A DNA stretch of 64,000 nt from Rhodopirellula islandica (GTDB taxonomy: Bacteria > Planctomycetota > Planctomycetia > Pirellulales > Pirellulaceae), in the NCBI RefSeq assembly GCF_001027925.1, contig NZ_LECT01000055.1:113855-177854 (forward strand). The letters run 5' to 3'. A program made the position numbers and the translations under genes. The stretch's first letter is position 1, and every line of letters begins with the position of its first letter. Of the stretch, positions 34,913-45,359 are shown piece by piece. Under the pieces are notes generated by a model. That model had not been told where the DNA came from. It saw only the letters and a program-made list of their open reading frames with translations, and made no database searches.

Positions 34913-37900
34913 ATGTTGCAAGCTTCTTCAACTGACCAGCTTCTCGCCGAACTCATCCGTGAACGCATTCTGATGCTTGACGGTGCCATGGGAACGATGA
35001 TCCAGCGTCTGGGGTTGGACGAAGCGGCGGTGCGCGGAGACCGGTTCGCCGAGCACAACAAAGACCTGAAGAATTTCTCGGACATCCTGTGTCTGACTCA
35101 TCCCGAGAAGATCACCGAGATCCACTCCCAGTACTACGAGTCGGGCAGCGACATCGTGGAAACGAACTCGTTCGGTGCGTCACCCATCGGGATGGTCGAG
35201 TTTGGTTTGCCGCTGGAACTCGTTCATGAGATCAACGTGGCCGCGGTCGCGTGCGCTCGCAAAGCCGCGGATCGATGGACCGAGAAGACACCCGACAAAC
35301 CACGCTTTGTGGCCGGGTCGATTGGACCGACGACCATGCAGTTGGCAATCAGCACGAATGTCGATGACGGTGCGTTTCGAGCCACCACGTTCGACAAGTT
35401 GGCGGACAGCTACTACGCCCAAGTGAAGTCATTGTGCGAGGCGGGCGTTGACATCTTGCTGCCCGAAACCGCCATCGACACGTTGAACCTGAAGTCATGT
35501 CTGTTCGCGATCCAGCGTTACTTTGACGAGGGAGGTCGCCGAGTTCCGGTGATGGTTTCTGGGACGTTTGGCAATGGCGGTCGGACGTTTGTCAGCGGCC
35601 AAAGCGTCGAGGCGTTTGTCACTGCGTTGTCGCACTTCCCCATGCTTTCGATCGGGATGAACTGCGCTCTCGGACCGGACATCATGCGTCCGCATGTGGA
35701 GGAAATGTCCAAAGCGACTGGGCTGCCCATCAGTTGTCACCCCAACGCTGGATTGCCCAATGAGATGGGTGCGTTTGACTTGGCCCCCAAACCGATGGCA
35801 GAGATCGTTGGCGAGTACGCCGACAACGGTTGGATCAATATTTTAGGTGGATGTTGCGGGACAACCCCGGACCACATCCGGGCGATGACGGAACGGGTCA
35901 AGGACTGTAAACCGAAGCAAGAAGACAAGGGCGGTCCGGTATGGACTCGTTTGTCAGGTCAGTTGCCGATGGTGATGCGTCCCGAGATCCCGTTCACGAT
36001 GGTTGGTGAACGTACCAACGTCACTGGCAGTCGCAAGTTCGCTCGTTTGATTCGGGACGAAAAGTACGACGAGGCGGTCGAGGTCGCGCGTGAACAAGTC
36101 GAGAATGGTGCGACGATCATTGATGTGAACTTCGATGATGCATTGCTCGATGGCGTCGAAGCGATGACCAGGTTTCTCCGGCTGATTGCCGGTGACTCGG
36201 TGGTGGCTGCGGTTCCATTGATGATCGACAGCAGTCGCTGGGAAGTCATCGAGGCTGGTCTGCAAAACGTGCAAGGCAAAGCGATCGTCAACTCGATCTC
36301 TCTCAAGGACGGCGAGGAAGAGTTTCTCCGTCGTGCAAGGTTGGTGCGTCAATACGGTGCGGCAACGGTGGTCATGGCATTTGATGAAGAGGGCCAAGCT
36401 GCCGACGAAGACAACAAGGTTCGGATTTGCAAACGAGCGTATGACTTGTTGGTCAACCAAGTCCACTTCCCACCCGAAGACATCATCTTTGACCCCAACA
36501 TCCTGACGGTTGCCACGGGGATGGAGGAGCACAACAACTACGCGGTGGATTTCGTCAACGCGGTCGAGCGGATCAAAAAGGAATGCCCGGGCGCGAAGAC
36601 CAGTGGCGGGGTCAGCAACATCAGCTTTAGTTTCCGCGGCAACGATCCGGTTCGCGAAGCCATCCACAGTGCGTTTCTGTACCGAGCGGTGAAAGCCGGT
36701 TTGGACATGGGGATTGTCAACGCGGGGCAGTTGGAAGTTTACGAAGAGATCCCGAAGGACTTGCTCGAACGTGTCGAGGATGTGCTGTGGAATCGACGCG
36801 ACGACGCCACCGATCGCATGCTGGACTTCGCCGAAACCGTGAAAGGCAGCGGCAAGAAGAAATCCGGCGAAGACTTGGCGTGGCGTGAGCATTCGATCGA
36901 AGAACGGATGAAGCACGCCTTGATCAAAGGCATCGACAAGTACATCGTCGAAGACACCGAAGAGGCCCGCCAGCACTACGACAAATGCTTGCACATCATC
37001 GAAGGCCCGTTGATGGCTGGGATGAGCGTGGTCGGTGATTTATTTGGGCAAGGCAAAATGTTCTTGCCTCAGGTCGTCAAATCCGCCCGCGTGATGAAGA
37101 AGGCAGTGGCCTACCTCGAGCCGTTCATGGAACAGGAAAAGATCGAGGCGGGCACGCAAGATTTCAAAGCTCGCGGGAAGTTCCTGATTGCGACGGTTAA
37201 AGGCGATGTGCACGACATCGGCAAGAACATTGTGGGGGTCGTGTTGCAGTGCAACAACTACGAAGTGATCGACCTGGGCGTGATGGTTTCCAGCGAAAAA
37301 ATTCTGGAGGAAGCCGTCAAGCACGACGCCGACATGATCGGTTTGTCGGGGCTGATCACACCCAGCCTCGATGAAATGGTTCACGTTGCTCGTGAGATGA
37401 AACGCATTGGCATGAAGAAACCTTTGTTGGTCGGTGGTGCAACAACCAGTGCCAAGCACACGGCGGTTCGGATCGCACCGGCTTACGATGGTCCGGTGCT
37501 GCACGTCTTGGACGCCAGTCGCAGCGTGGGTGTCGTGGAAAAATTGCTCAGCGATGAGTCTCGCGATACTTTCTTGGAAGCCAACGTCAAGGAACAAGAA
37601 AAGTTGGTCAGCAGTTTCCGCGAGCGGAAGCAGGCCTTGGTGCCCTATGAACAGGCCCTCGAGAAACGATTCAAAACGGATTGGGAAACGGTTCGCATCG
37701 ACCAGCCCGAGTTCATTGGCACGAAGGTGCTCGATGATTTCCCATTGGCAACGCTTCGCGAATACATCGATTGGTCGCCGTACTTCATGACTTGGGAATT
37801 GAAGGGCAAGTACCCCAAAATCTTCCAAGATGAAACGGTCGGTCCGATCGCCAAAGAGGTGTTCGAGAAAGCGAACAAGATGCTCGACCGAGTCATCGAC

Positions 37901-38617
37901 GAAAAACTGATCCAGGCCAGAGGTGTGTACGGGTTCTGGCCGGCGGCGTCCGATGGCGATGACATCATCGTTTACACCGATGAATCTCGGACGGAAGAAC
38001 GCACGCGATTCCATTGCTTACGCCAGCAATGGGAACGCCGCGGACAAAAGGACTATCGTTCGTTGGCCGATTACATCGCCCCGGTTGAGAGCGGTCGCAA
38101 GGACTACCTCGGTGGCTTTGCCGTGACCGCTGGACTGGGTGCCGAAGAATTGTCGATGCGATTCAAAAAGGAACTCGACGACGAAAGCTCGATCATCGCC
38201 TCCGCGGTGGCGGATCGTTGTGCCGAAGCCTTTGCGGAGTACCTGCATCAACAGGTTCGCCAGCAATGGCAATACGGCAAGGAAGAGGACTTGTCCAACG
38301 AAGACATGATCGCGGAAAAGTACCGTGGCATTCGACCGGCGGCAGGCTATCCGGCGTGCCCCGATCACACTGAGAAACGAACTCTGTTTGACTTGTTGGA
38401 CGCCGAGAAGAACACCGGCATCCAACTGACCGAGAGTTATGCGATGTCACCGGGAGCCAGCGTCAGTGGTTTGTACTTCTCGCACCCCGATGCCAAGTAC
38501 TTCACCGTCGACCGGATGACGAAGGACCAAATCGAATCGTACGCGGCTCGCAAAGGCTGGCCGATTTCGGAAGTCGAGCGATGGTTGTCGCCCAACTTGG
38601 CGTATGACCCTTCGTAA
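34913..38617 (+). CDS. metH: cobalamin-dependent methionine synthase
   Basis: A 1234-residue MetH with all four modules in order. The homocysteine S-methyltransferase domain comes first (about 1-325; [17 protein letters not shown], zinc cysteines in [12 protein letters not shown]). A pterin-binding domain follows (about 350-620; [11 protein letters not shown]). The B12 domain (about 640-890) has [12 protein letters not shown] with the axial histidine. The AdoMet activation domain (about 900-1234) has [20 protein letters not shown]. It methylates homocysteine using methyl-THF. The start at 34913 (MLQASSTDQ) is preferred over 34754, which would add about 53 unrelated residues. Confidence 0.97.
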   Translation: MLQASSTDQLLAELIRERILMLDGAMGTMIQRLGLDEAAVRGDRFAEHNKDLKNFSDILCLTHPEKITEIHSQYYESGSDIVETNSFGASPIGMVEFGLPLELVHEINVAAVACARKAADRWTEKTPDKPRFVAGSIGPTTMQLAISTNVDDGAFRATTFDKLADSYYAQVKSLCEAGVDILLPETAIDTLNLKSCLFAIQRYFDEGGRRVPVMVSGTFGNGGRTFVSGQSVEAFVTALSHFPMLSIGMNCALGPDIMRPHVEEMSKATGLPISCHPNAGLPNEMGAFDLAPKPMAEIVGEYADNGWINILGGCCGTTPDHIRAMTERVKDCKPKQEDKGGPVWTRLSGQLPMVMRPEIPFTMVGERTNVTGSRKFARLIRDEKYDEAVEVAREQVENGATIIDVNFDDALLDGVEAMTRFLRLIAGDSVVAAVPLMIDSSRWEVIEAGLQNVQGKAIVNSISLKDGEEEFLRRARLVRQYGAATVVMAFDEEGQAADEDNKVRICKRAYDLLVNQVHFPPEDIIFDPNILTVATGMEEHNNYAVDFVNAVERIKKECPGAKTSGGVSNISFSFRGNDPVREAIHSAFLYRAVKAGLDMGIVNAGQLEVYEEIPKDLLERVEDVLWNRRDDATDRMLDFAETVKGSGKKKSGEDLAWREHSIEERMKHALIKGIDKYIVEDTEEARQHYDKCLHIIEGPLMAGMSVVGDLFGQGKMFLPQVVKSARVMKKAVAYLEPFMEQEKIEAGTQDFKARGKFLIATVKGDVHDIGKNIVGVVLQCNNYEVIDLGVMVSSEKILEEAVKHDADMIGLSGLITPSLDEMVHVAREMKRIGMKKPLLVGGATTSAKHTAVRIAPAYDGPVLHVLDASRSVGVVEKLLSDESRDTFLEANVKEQEKLVSSFRERKQALVPYEQALEKRFKTDWETVRIDQPEFIGTKVLDDFPLATLREYIDWSPYFMTWELKGKYPKIFQDETVGPIAKEVFEKANKMLDRVIDEKLIQARGVYGFWPAASDGDDIIVYTDESRTEERTRFHCLRQQWERRGQKDYRSLADYIAPVESGRKDYLGGFAVTAGLGAEELSMRFKKELDDESSIIASAVADRCAEAFAEYLHQQVRQQWQYGKEEDLSNEDMIAEKYRGIRPAAGYPACPDHTEKRTLFDLLDAEKNTGIQLTESYAMSPGASVSGLYFSHPDAKYFTVDRMTKDQIESYAARKGWPISEVERWLSPNLAYDPS

Positions 38618-38742
38618 TCACCGATGAATGTGGTTGGTCGTGTCGTTTTGCTGAACCCTCCCCTCGCTTCGCTCGACCCTCCCGGGGGACGTCGATTTTG
38701 TCACTGACGTCTTCGAGGCGTCCTTTGCCCAGGACCTGAACC

Positions 38743-38801
38743 GTAGTGGACGAGGCGACGAGGCCTTCCCCACGCAAGGGACTTGTTGCCTCGTCCACTA
38801 C
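38743..38801. repeat. 59-bp hairpin, GTAGTGGACGAGGC arms
   Basis: A perfect 14-bp inverted repeat GTAGTGGACGAGGC / GCCTCGTCCACTAC, extended inward by a weaker match. Likely a bidirectional terminator or dispersed palindromic repeat. Confidence 0.8.
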
Positions 38802-38878
38802 CAAATGCTGCCCTTCATCAATCGACATCCCCTGCCTGCTGAGACAGAATCGGGAGGCGGAGCCTCCAAGACAGTGTG

Positions 38879-38899
38879 TTCCCAGGCAGAGCCTGGGAA
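38879..38899. repeat. perfect 9-bp hairpin
   Basis: TTCCCAGGC AGA GCCTGGGAA, a perfect stem with a 3-nt loop, next to the smaller GGAGGC GGA GCCTCC hairpin at 38853-38867. Both share the loop-closing pattern GGC-GGA/AGA-GCC. Confidence 0.8.
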
Positions 38900-39030
38900 C
38901 AAGGAAACAGGGAAGAAAACCGTCAATCATTCAACCGACGTCCCGGAGGGCGGGGGATGTGATTGTGCGGACTTGTTTCGATACCAACGTCCAGACGGAA
39001 GGTGAAGTTTAGGAAACACTGGAAACTGAG

Positions 39031-40356
39031 ATGCAAGTGAACCGCACGTCCTCGTGTCTATTCGTCGGGGTCGCCCTCGCATTCTTGGTGCGAGGGTCGA
39101 TCGTGCTCGCCAAGCTGGATTCCCTGGACGCGGATCCAGATGCCTATCGGGTGATCGCAGAAACGCTGGCCCAAACCGGCACCTTTGGTTTGATGGGGGA
39201 GGGTGGGGTGGCGACGCCGACCGCGTTTCGTCCGCCACTGTACCCGTGGTTGCTTTCGTTCTTTGTGAATGCGGATGGCCATCTGGCGTCTGCTTGGGTC
39301 GCCGTGTTGCATGTGTGCTTGGGCGTGCTGACAGTCGGTTTGACGTGGGACATCGCTCGCCGGTGGTGGTCCGATCGAGCGGCCTGGATTGCTGCGGCGC
39401 TCGTGACGGTTGATCCGATGTTGCTGTGGCAATCGACGCTGGTGATGACAGAAACCATTGCCACGGCGCTGACAACGTTGGTTTGGTGGTGGTGGGTGGC
39501 GAAACTGAATCCCAGGTCCGCGGATGTCCCCTTGAACGCTGGCACGCACGCCCACGGATGTGATCGATCGTCTTTGTGGTCCCTGGCCAACGCGGTGGTG
39601 TTCGGTGGTTTGCTTTCGCTGACCGTTTTGTGTCGGCCAACCTTCTTGGTCTGGGCGGCGATGCTGATTCCCGCGTTGTTCTTCATTGGTCCCACTTGCC
39701 GGGTGCGGCGAGCGGCGCGTGTTGGCGTCGTGGGGATGCTTCTCTTTGCGACCGTTGGCCTGTGGACGTTGCGGAACGTTTCGCAGCTTGGGCATCCGGT
39801 TTGGGCGACCACGCATGGTGGCTACACGTTGCTGCTGGCCAACAACAATTCGTTTTATGACTCCCTGGGCGAGTCCTCGGGTGGTTGGCTGCCATGGGTT
39901 CGAACGCCGTGGGACCCGACGGAGTTTTTCGCGGCGTACGAAGCTCGTGAAAGAGGTGTCGATGAGGTCTCGGATGATCGCGTGGCGTATGAGATGGCCA
40001 AGTCCACCATCGCGAATCGACCCGCGATGTTTGGGTGGTCATGTGTGGTGAGAGGAGCGAGACTCTGGCATCCGTTTCCTGCTCGCACGTCCGATCGATC
40101 GATGCTGGTTGTGCTGGTGATCGGGGTGTATCAAACCGGTTTGTTGTTCTTGGCTGTGGGGGGAATTGGCAAGGATTGGCGCTCGTGGCGGCAATCCAAC
40201 GCTTGGCCTGTGTTCGCGCTGATCCTCACCCTGACCGCGGTGCACAGTGTGTACTGGAGCAACCCCAGGATGCGTTCGCCGGTCATTCCCATGTTGGCTG
40301 TTGCAGTCGCGTGTTGGGTGGTGCCGAGGCAAGCGGATCGAACCAAACCGACGTAG
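39031..40356 (+). CDS. GT-C fold glycosyltransferase (ArnT/PMT-like membrane protein)
   Basis: A 441-residue polytopic membrane protein with about 9-11 hydrophobic segments. It has an early acidic motif DADPDAYRVIAETLA (about residue 32) and FRPPLYPWLLSFF, both typical of lipid-linked-sugar glycosyltransferases of the GT39/GT83 type, which take sugar from a polyprenyl phosphate carrier on the outer face of the membrane. No accompanying sugar genes are adjacent, so acceptor and donor are unknown. Confidence 0.75.
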   Translation: MQVNRTSSCLFVGVALAFLVRGSIVLAKLDSLDADPDAYRVIAETLAQTGTFGLMGEGGVATPTAFRPPLYPWLLSFFVNADGHLASAWVAVLHVCLGVLTVGLTWDIARRWWSDRAAWIAAALVTVDPMLLWQSTLVMTETIATALTTLVWWWWVAKLNPRSADVPLNAGTHAHGCDRSSLWSLANAVVFGGLLSLTVLCRPTFLVWAAMLIPALFFIGPTCRVRRAARVGVVGMLLFATVGLWTLRNVSQLGHPVWATTHGGYTLLLANNNSFYDSLGESSGGWLPWVRTPWDPTEFFAAYEARERGVDEVSDDRVAYEMAKSTIANRPAMFGWSCVVRGARLWHPFPARTSDRSMLVVLVIGVYQTGLLFLAVGGIGKDWRSWRQSNAWPVFALILTLTAVHSVYWSNPRMRSPVIPMLAVAVACWVVPRQADRTKPT

Positions 40357-40365
40357 CCGGACACC

Positions 40366-40487
40366 GTAGGCCAGGTTCTACCTGGCGATCGTGATTGACT
40401 GCTCCGTCGGAAGCTTGCAATGGATCGTGTTGTTGACGTCTCGCTTTGTTCCAAAGCATCGGCTGGGTTTCCAGGTGGTACCTGGAC
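40366..40487. repeat. two-armed palindromic repeat, copy E
   Basis: Left arm GTAGGCCAGGT, 3 nt, ACCTGGC (40366-40386), core TCTCGCTTTGTTCCAAAG plus CATCGGCTG, right arm TCCAGGT, 2 nt, TACCTGGA. The right arm has drifted. Lies between convergent genes. Confidence 0.88.
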
Positions 40488-40537
40488 TCCGAGCTCCATT
40501 CATAACCTGCTGCGTCAGCAGGATGATTCAACAGCCG

Positions 40538-40563
40538 TCCGAATTCTTGGCGAATCCGACGAC
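40538..40563. repeat. GGCGAATCCG repeat, copy E (right arm only)
   Basis: TCCGAATTCTTGGCGAATCC followed by GACGACG, matching the right arms at 33689 and 54930. The left arm is missing. Confidence 0.75.
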
Positions 40564-40579
40564 GGTTTCTTTGATTGGC

Positions 40580-42328
40580 TCAGCGTTGCTCGAGGAGGGA
40601 TCGTTGGCGTTCGTACTTGTAGCCGGGGACGAAAAAACATCCCGCGGCGACGATGCCAAAGATCAGGTGCGCCGCGGAGGGGAACACCGCCATTGCCACG
40701 GACGTCGCCAGCAAGAGGACCGTTTGGATGTAGAACGCTCCGCTCAGCATCCCGGCTTTGATCAAGAAGACCATTGCGGTGATCACGCCCAGCATCGGTG
40801 CCAATCGCAATGGTTCCAGTCCGATCCACCATTCCAGCGGGAACAGCAAGGCGGTCGCGATCAGGCTGGCTCCCCACACATGAGCGACTTGTCGTTCAAT
40901 GAAGGTGACCGGACCCATGCGTTGACGAAGTTTCCAAAACACAGCGGCCCAGGCACTCAGCCCGATCACCCACACGGCAATGTAGATCCAACGCTCATTG
41001 ATTCCCGCCAACGCCATTTGCCAAGTCATCAGACTGGCGACCAACAGCACCAGCGAATGCCACATCCAAAGCAGGCCCCATTTTTCGAGCACGGCCGCAT
41101 GATGCGTTTCACGAAAGACACGCGCGAGGACTTGGTTGAAGTGACCACTGCGAGCATCAACTCGTTCGTCGGCGAGGTAGGCTTCGATGTCTTTGGCGAG
41201 TGCTTCCGCGGTCGGGTATCGCAGATCAGCTGGTTTTTGCAGGCACCGAATGGTGATCATCTCCAGGTCCCGGTCCAAACTTGGACGCAACGCCCGTGGT
41301 GGCGTGGGGTCTTGCTCGGTGACCAACATCACCAGTTCCATCGGCGATTCTGCGACGAAGGGGGCGCGTCCGGTCAATGCGAAATACAGCACACAGCCGA
41401 GTGAATACACATCGCTGGCGGGGCCGATGTCGCCGCGACGACCGCCAGCTTGTTCCGGTGACATGTACGCGGGAGTTCCGACCAGCATCCCGGTGCGTGT
41501 CAGGTCCATCTTGGCGCCGACTTGTTTGGCCAACCCAAAATCCGTGATCATCGGACGTTCGTCGTCGGCGATCAGGATGTTGCCGGGTTTGATGTCGCGG
41601 TGCAGGATGCCGGCTTCATGAGCCACCGCGACGGCGCGAGCGATTTGCGCAACCATGCGGGCTGCCTCGCGAGGGGCCATCGGACCGGAGGCGACTCGTT
41701 GGGACAGTGTTTGTCCTTCGATGAACTGCATGCTGAAGAACGGCCGTCCCTCAATGTCGCCGACTTCGTACACCGGCACGATGCTGGGGTGATCCAGCGA
41801 TGCGGTTGCGGCGGCTTCCGCCATGAACCGTTGCAGGTCAGCGTCGCTGGCCAAGCGACCGCGAAGGATCATCTTGATCGCGACTTCTCGATCGAGTGAT
41901 CGTTGGCGGGCGCGAAAGACGACGCCCATGCCGCCACGACCAACTTCTTCCAACAGATCAAAGTCACCGATGGTGGTGGGCAAACGAAGGCTGCGCCAGC
42001 GGTTCGAGGAGTCGTCGGCTGGCATTTCTTGCGGGCGTTCTGCGGGGAGTTCGTCGTGGGCGACTCCGGCCGTGTCGGTCACCAAGACCGCGCCCCACAG
42101 CTCTCGCAGATCTTTGGCGAGCGTTGGATGTTGAGAACAGGTCGCATTGAAATCGACGGGCCGGCCCTGGCAGACTTGGTCGGTCAATTCCGCCAACACG
42201 TTGGCAAGGTATTGGTCGTGCGATTCAGCGTTCTCAGGCGACGATGCCTGCACCGCACGAGCAGCATCGCTGGGCGCTGAGTGAGGCCGGGGCGGGTCGG
42301 GCCTGGGCCGGTCAGATTGCGAGGTCAT
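40580..42328 (-). CDS. membrane Ser/Thr protein kinase
   Basis: A 582-residue Hanks-type kinase. An N-terminal region of about 120 residues carries the planctomycete-style RELWGAVLVTDTAG helix. The kinase domain (about 125-395) has GRGGMGVVFRARQ, VAIKMI, HRDIKPGNILI, DFGLAK and GTPAYMSPEQAGG, all catalytic residues present. The C-terminal third has about six hydrophobic segments (from about residue 420) in place of an extracytoplasmic sensor. The ATG at 42328 lies 7 nt after the ECF sigma stop, so the two are one operon and the kinase probably modulates that sigma factor. A longer frame to 42385 would overlap the sigma gene. Confidence 0.9.
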   Translation of the reverse strand: MTSQSDRPRPDPPRPHSAPSDAARAVQASSPENAESHDQYLANVLAELTDQVCQGRPVDFNATCSQHPTLAKDLRELWGAVLVTDTAGVAHDELPAERPQEMPADDSSNRWRSLRLPTTIGDFDLLEEVGRGGMGVVFRARQRSLDREVAIKMILRGRLASDADLQRFMAEAAATASLDHPSIVPVYEVGDIEGRPFFSMQFIEGQTLSQRVASGPMAPREAARMVAQIARAVAVAHEAGILHRDIKPGNILIADDERPMITDFGLAKQVGAKMDLTRTGMLVGTPAYMSPEQAGGRRGDIGPASDVYSLGCVLYFALTGRAPFVAESPMELVMLVTEQDPTPPRALRPSLDRDLEMITIRCLQKPADLRYPTAEALAKDIEAYLADERVDARSGHFNQVLARVFRETHHAAVLEKWGLLWMWHSLVLLVASLMTWQMALAGINERWIYIAVWVIGLSAWAAVFWKLRQRMGPVTFIERQVAHVWGASLIATALLFPLEWWIGLEPLRLAPMLGVITAMVFLIKAGMLSGAFYIQTVLLLATSVAMAVFPSAAHLIFGIVAAGCFFVPGYKYERQRSLLEQR

Positions 42329-42335
42329 CGCTGCC

Positions 42336-43001
42336 TCAACCCTGCGAGTCAGTGTCGACGCCGAAGTTTTCTTTGTCTTCTTCAAGCACCGCTTTCAATC
42401 GACGAACGGCCCGCAAGTAACGCATGCTGGCGGCGGGCGGGTTGAGGTCGAGGACTTCAGCGATCTCGAGGTTGGAAAGGTGCTCGTAGTGACGCATCAG
42501 AATCACTTCGCGGTCGCCCTCGTCCAACTTTTGAATGGCGGCCTCCACCTGAGCAGCAATTTCTCGCTGGGTCGCGACGGCGGCGGGCGTCATCGCAGGG
42601 TCGCACAACTGGATCGCCAAATTCACAGACGATTCATCCACCCGCCCACCGCCCGCGATCGGTTGCTCGCGGTCCATGTTGCGTTTGGCGCTGACACGGT
42701 GCCGACGGTAGGTGTCGATGATGTGGTCCCAAGCAATCTGCCGGAGCCACAAATGGAACGCCATCACGGGATCGTCCAGGTACTTCTGAAGCCGACCACT
42801 GGCTTCGACCAAAACCTCCTGGACGACATCGCTGACGTCCACGCGGCGTTGGACTTTTCGGTCCAAGCGGACCTCCACCAGGCGACGGATGGGGCCGCGG
42901 TGTCGGTCGAGCAATTGGTTGACGGCTTCGGGATCGCCCTGGCGTGCGGCTTGAAGCAGCACTTCTGTGTTGTCGCCCGAGGGCCATAAAGATTGGGTCA
43001 T
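42336..43001 (-). CDS. ECF-type RNA polymerase sigma factor
   Basis: A 221-residue sigma-70 family protein. Region 2 is seen in DVVQEVLVEASGRL and FHLWLRQIAWDHIIDTYRRH, and region 4 in LDEGDREVILMRHYEHLSNLEIAEVL. It is followed closely by a Ser/Thr kinase gene and has no recognisable anti-sigma gene. The pairing matches planctomycete ECF sigma factors thought to be regulated by phosphorylation. ATG 43001 was chosen over the frame to 43061. Confidence 0.92.
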   Translation of the reverse strand: MTQSLWPSGDNTEVLLQAARQGDPEAVNQLLDRHRGPIRRLVEVRLDRKVQRRVDVSDVVQEVLVEASGRLQKYLDDPVMAFHLWLRQIAWDHIIDTYRRHRVSAKRNMDREQPIAGGGRVDESSVNLAIQLCDPAMTPAAVATQREIAAQVEAAIQKLDEGDREVILMRHYEHLSNLEIAEVLDLNPPAASMRYLRAVRRLKAVLEEDKENFGVDTDSQG

Positions 43002-43084
43002 GGTCACGCTCCAGTCACATGGTAGCGTGTTGGAAATGGGGTCAGTCCCTCTTCCACACACGATTCTTGGGTTGGGTGACCGTA

Positions 43085-43139
43085 CGACGGACTTCCGAGT
43101 CCGTCGGTGCCGACGACTTTTAGCGGACTTGGAAGTCCG
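43085..43139. terminator. double hairpin downstream of the DUF1080 gene
   Basis: CGACGGACT TCCG AGTCCGTCG (43085-43106), a perfect 9-bp stem, is followed by CGGACTT GG AAGTCCG (43124-43139). The arms of the two hairpins are similar to each other, so they may have arisen by duplication. No U-run follows on the minus strand, so a terminator role is likely but not certain. Confidence 0.55.
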
Positions 43140-43184
43140 TCAGACCCCCAAAGTCGAGGCTGATGATGCACTTGCGTCGCGGGT

Positions 43185-43922
43185 TCACTTCCATTCGCGA
43201 ATTTGGATGTTCTTGAACCAAACTTTCATCGCGGGGCCTTGGTGCAATTGCAATGCGATGACACCGGAGTCGGCCTTTTTACCCGGTTGTTGATCGACCA
43301 CGCGGATCATCAACGTTTCGTTGATGAACTGCTCAAGTTGGTTGTCACGAACCAAGATTCGGTAGTCATTCCATTCGCCGAGGTGGATGCTGTTGGCGAG
43401 TTCTTCGGCGGTCGCGAATTGTTCGGTCGTCTTTTCGCCAGTCGCCCAGATGGTGGTTTGTTGTCCGCGAGTGGCCAGGATTCCGCGACCTTTCTCTTCG
43501 TACAAGATTCCCGCGAAACGGTTGGTCGCATCGATGTCGGCTTGGTAACCGCCGACGATGAATTTCTCTTCGTCGAGCACCTTGCTGCGGTACTGGATGC
43601 CCGAGTTGCCGCCAATCATCTTGAATTGCAGTGTCAGCTCAAAGCTGCCTTTGACTGGGCGATCGAGAATCAAAAACGTGTTTTGCTTGATCGGTGCTTC
43701 GTCGGTGGTTTGCCCGTGGATGGCTCCTTCGTCGACCGACCACAGGTCGTCGCGTCCACGCCATCCGTCGAGGGTTTTGCCATCGAACAAAGTGACGGTT
43801 TTCGCACCCTGCATGGTTTTGGCCAATGCAACCTTCTCACTGTCTTGGGCATTGGCGGGCGAAACCGCGACGGCGGCGACGAGAGTCAGAAAGCAAAGAA
43901 CGCGGTTCACGGTTGAGCTCAT
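43185..43922 (-). CDS. secreted DUF1080 (3-keto-disaccharide hydrolase) protein
   Basis: A 245-residue protein with a signal peptide (FLTLVAAVAVSPANAQ, cleavage near residue 25). The mature part is a concanavalin-like beta-sandwich of the DUF1080 family: LFDGKTLDGWRGRDDLWSVDEGAI, then FELTLQFKMIGGNSGIQYRS and the C-terminal QLHQGPAMKVWFKNIQIREW. The family includes 3-keto-glycoside hydrolases and is expanded in planctomycetes. It probably acts on a glycan outside the cytoplasm. Confidence 0.9.
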   Translation of the reverse strand: MSSTVNRVLCFLTLVAAVAVSPANAQDSEKVALAKTMQGAKTVTLFDGKTLDGWRGRDDLWSVDEGAIHGQTTDEAPIKQNTFLILDRPVKGSFELTLQFKMIGGNSGIQYRSKVLDEEKFIVGGYQADIDATNRFAGILYEEKGRGILATRGQQTTIWATGEKTTEQFATAEELANSIHLGEWNDYRILVRDNQLEQFINETLMIRVVDQQPGKKADSGVIALQLHQGPAMKVWFKNIQIREWK

Positions 43923-44078
43923 GAGGTGGGTCCAGGAAGGTAGGTTGGTTAGGAAGGAGACACCAAGGACCGGCAGTTTAACCGGAGGAATGTGTCGATG
44001 TTGGCTGGCGAAATCAAAGGGGCAATAGTTTTTCGCCCAATGGAAGCGGTGTCCGACGGGATCGTTGTTGAGCGATCT

Positions 44079-45359
44079 CTATGAATCTTCACCGAGATTG
44101 AACAGGTGTCGCAATGCCTCCAGCAAACCTCGCGAGTGACCGTCGGCGGCGTCATCTCGCAGCGATGCCATGGGCGGGTGCAGCAATTTGTTGGTCAGTC
44201 GATCGAACGATTTTTCAATCTCTTTTTGCATTGCGGTGTCGGTGGAACCATTGAGTTTTCCGAACAGTCGCTGCAGTTCTTCGGCTTTGACTTTGTCGGC
44301 TCGTTCACGAAGCCGGCGAATGACTGGCCCGGTCGACCGCTGTTGCAACGATTGAAAGAAGCCATCGACTTCTTCATCGATGATCTTTTTCGCCTTGGGC
44401 CACTGTTTTTCGCGTTCCCGACGGTTGCGATTGCAAGCGGCTTGCAGGTCGTCGATCTGATACAGGTACACGCCGGGTTCGTCGCCAATGATCGGATCAA
44501 AATCTCGCGGCACAGCCAAGTCGAGAACCAGCATGATGCGGCCTTCTCGTTTGGCGTTCAGGGCCGCGAAGGTGGGGGCGTCGACGATGGGCTCCTCGGC
44601 CGAGGTGGTTCCAATCAGCAGATCGGCGCGAACGATTTGGTCGGACAAGTTCTCCATCAACTCGGCTTCGGCACCAAACTCCTCGGCCAGCTTTTGAGCT
44701 CGATCGAGGCTTCGGTTGACGACGCACAAATTGTCCGCGCCGCCGTTCTTGAGGTACCGAAGTGTTTCCTCGGCCATCTCCCCGGCACCGCACAGCACCA
44801 CGCGTTTGCCTTGCAGGCGGTTGAAGACTTCGGGGACCACTTCCCCGATCGCGACACTGGGGACACTCAGGCGACGACGATGGATGCTGGTTTCGGTTTG
44901 AACGCGTTTGGCGGTTCGGTTGGCGGCTTGGAACACCCCATGGGTGATCGGGCCGGTGCGATCGGCGTCGTTGGCCAAGTCGTAGGACTGTTTGACCTGG
45001 GATAAAATCTGAGCTTCTCCGACGACCATGCTGTCCAAGCTGGCGGCGACCAAGAACAGGTGTTCGACAGCTTCACGGCCTTCCCGAAGGATCATGTGAT
45101 TGGCAACAAAGTCACGCGATTGGTTCAAACAATCAGCGACCAAGTCGATCAAATCATCGGCCTGCAAGACGGAGGGATTGCTGCCGGAGGCGTACAGTTC
45201 GACTCGGTTGCAGGTGCTGAGCAAAACCAATTCTGCACCCGCGAAGCGTTGCCCAAACATTTCGAAGGTGCGACTGATCTCGCCTTCGGTGAATGACAGC
45301 TGTTCACGAATTTCAACGGCAGCGTCGTGGTGGCTGCACCCGATCATCTTCAGCGTCAT
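44079..45359 (-). CDS. hemA: glutamyl-tRNA reductase
   Basis: A 426-residue HemA, the first enzyme of the C5 tetrapyrrole pathway (Glu-tRNA to glutamate-1-semialdehyde). STCNRVELY holds the catalytic Cys50. GAGEMAEETLRYL (about 190) is the NADPH site, followed by the C-terminal dimerisation helix (RELRERADKVKAEELQ-like). Its ATG overlaps the stop of the ccsA/hemX-like gene (ATGA), an arrangement known from Gram-positives and other phyla. Confidence 0.96.
   Translation of the reverse strand: MTLKMIGCSHHDAAVEIREQLSFTEGEISRTFEMFGQRFAGAELVLLSTCNRVELYASGSNPSVLQADDLIDLVADCLNQSRDFVANHMILREGREAVEHLFLVAASLDSMVVGEAQILSQVKQSYDLANDADRTGPITHGVFQAANRTAKRVQTETSIHRRRLSVPSVAIGEVVPEVFNRLQGKRVVLCGAGEMAEETLRYLKNGGADNLCVVNRSLDRAQKLAEEFGAEAELMENLSDQIVRADLLIGTTSAEEPIVDAPTFAALNAKREGRIMLVLDLAVPRDFDPIIGDEPGVYLYQIDDLQAACNRNRREREKQWPKAKKIIDEEVDGFFQSLQQRSTGPVIRRLRERADKVKAEELQRLFGKLNGSTDTAMQKEIEKSFDRLTNKLLHPPMASLRDDAADGHSRGLLEALRHLFNLGEDS

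Larger units (their letters stand above)
38618..39030. other. intergenic region with three hairpin repeats
   Basis: A 413-bp gap between same-strand metH and the glycosyltransferase gene. It holds three structured repeats: GTAGTGGACGAGGC with its inverse at 38743-38801, GGAGGC/GCCTCC at 38853-38867 and TTCCCAGGC/GCCTGGGAA at 38879-38899. Any could stop metH transcription. No credible gene. Confidence 0.6.

Noticed and set aside
43085..43139. Intrinsic terminator with U-run after the DUF1080 gene
   Set aside because: The hairpins are real but no T-run follows on the minus strand, so it is listed only as a likely terminator at moderate confidence.
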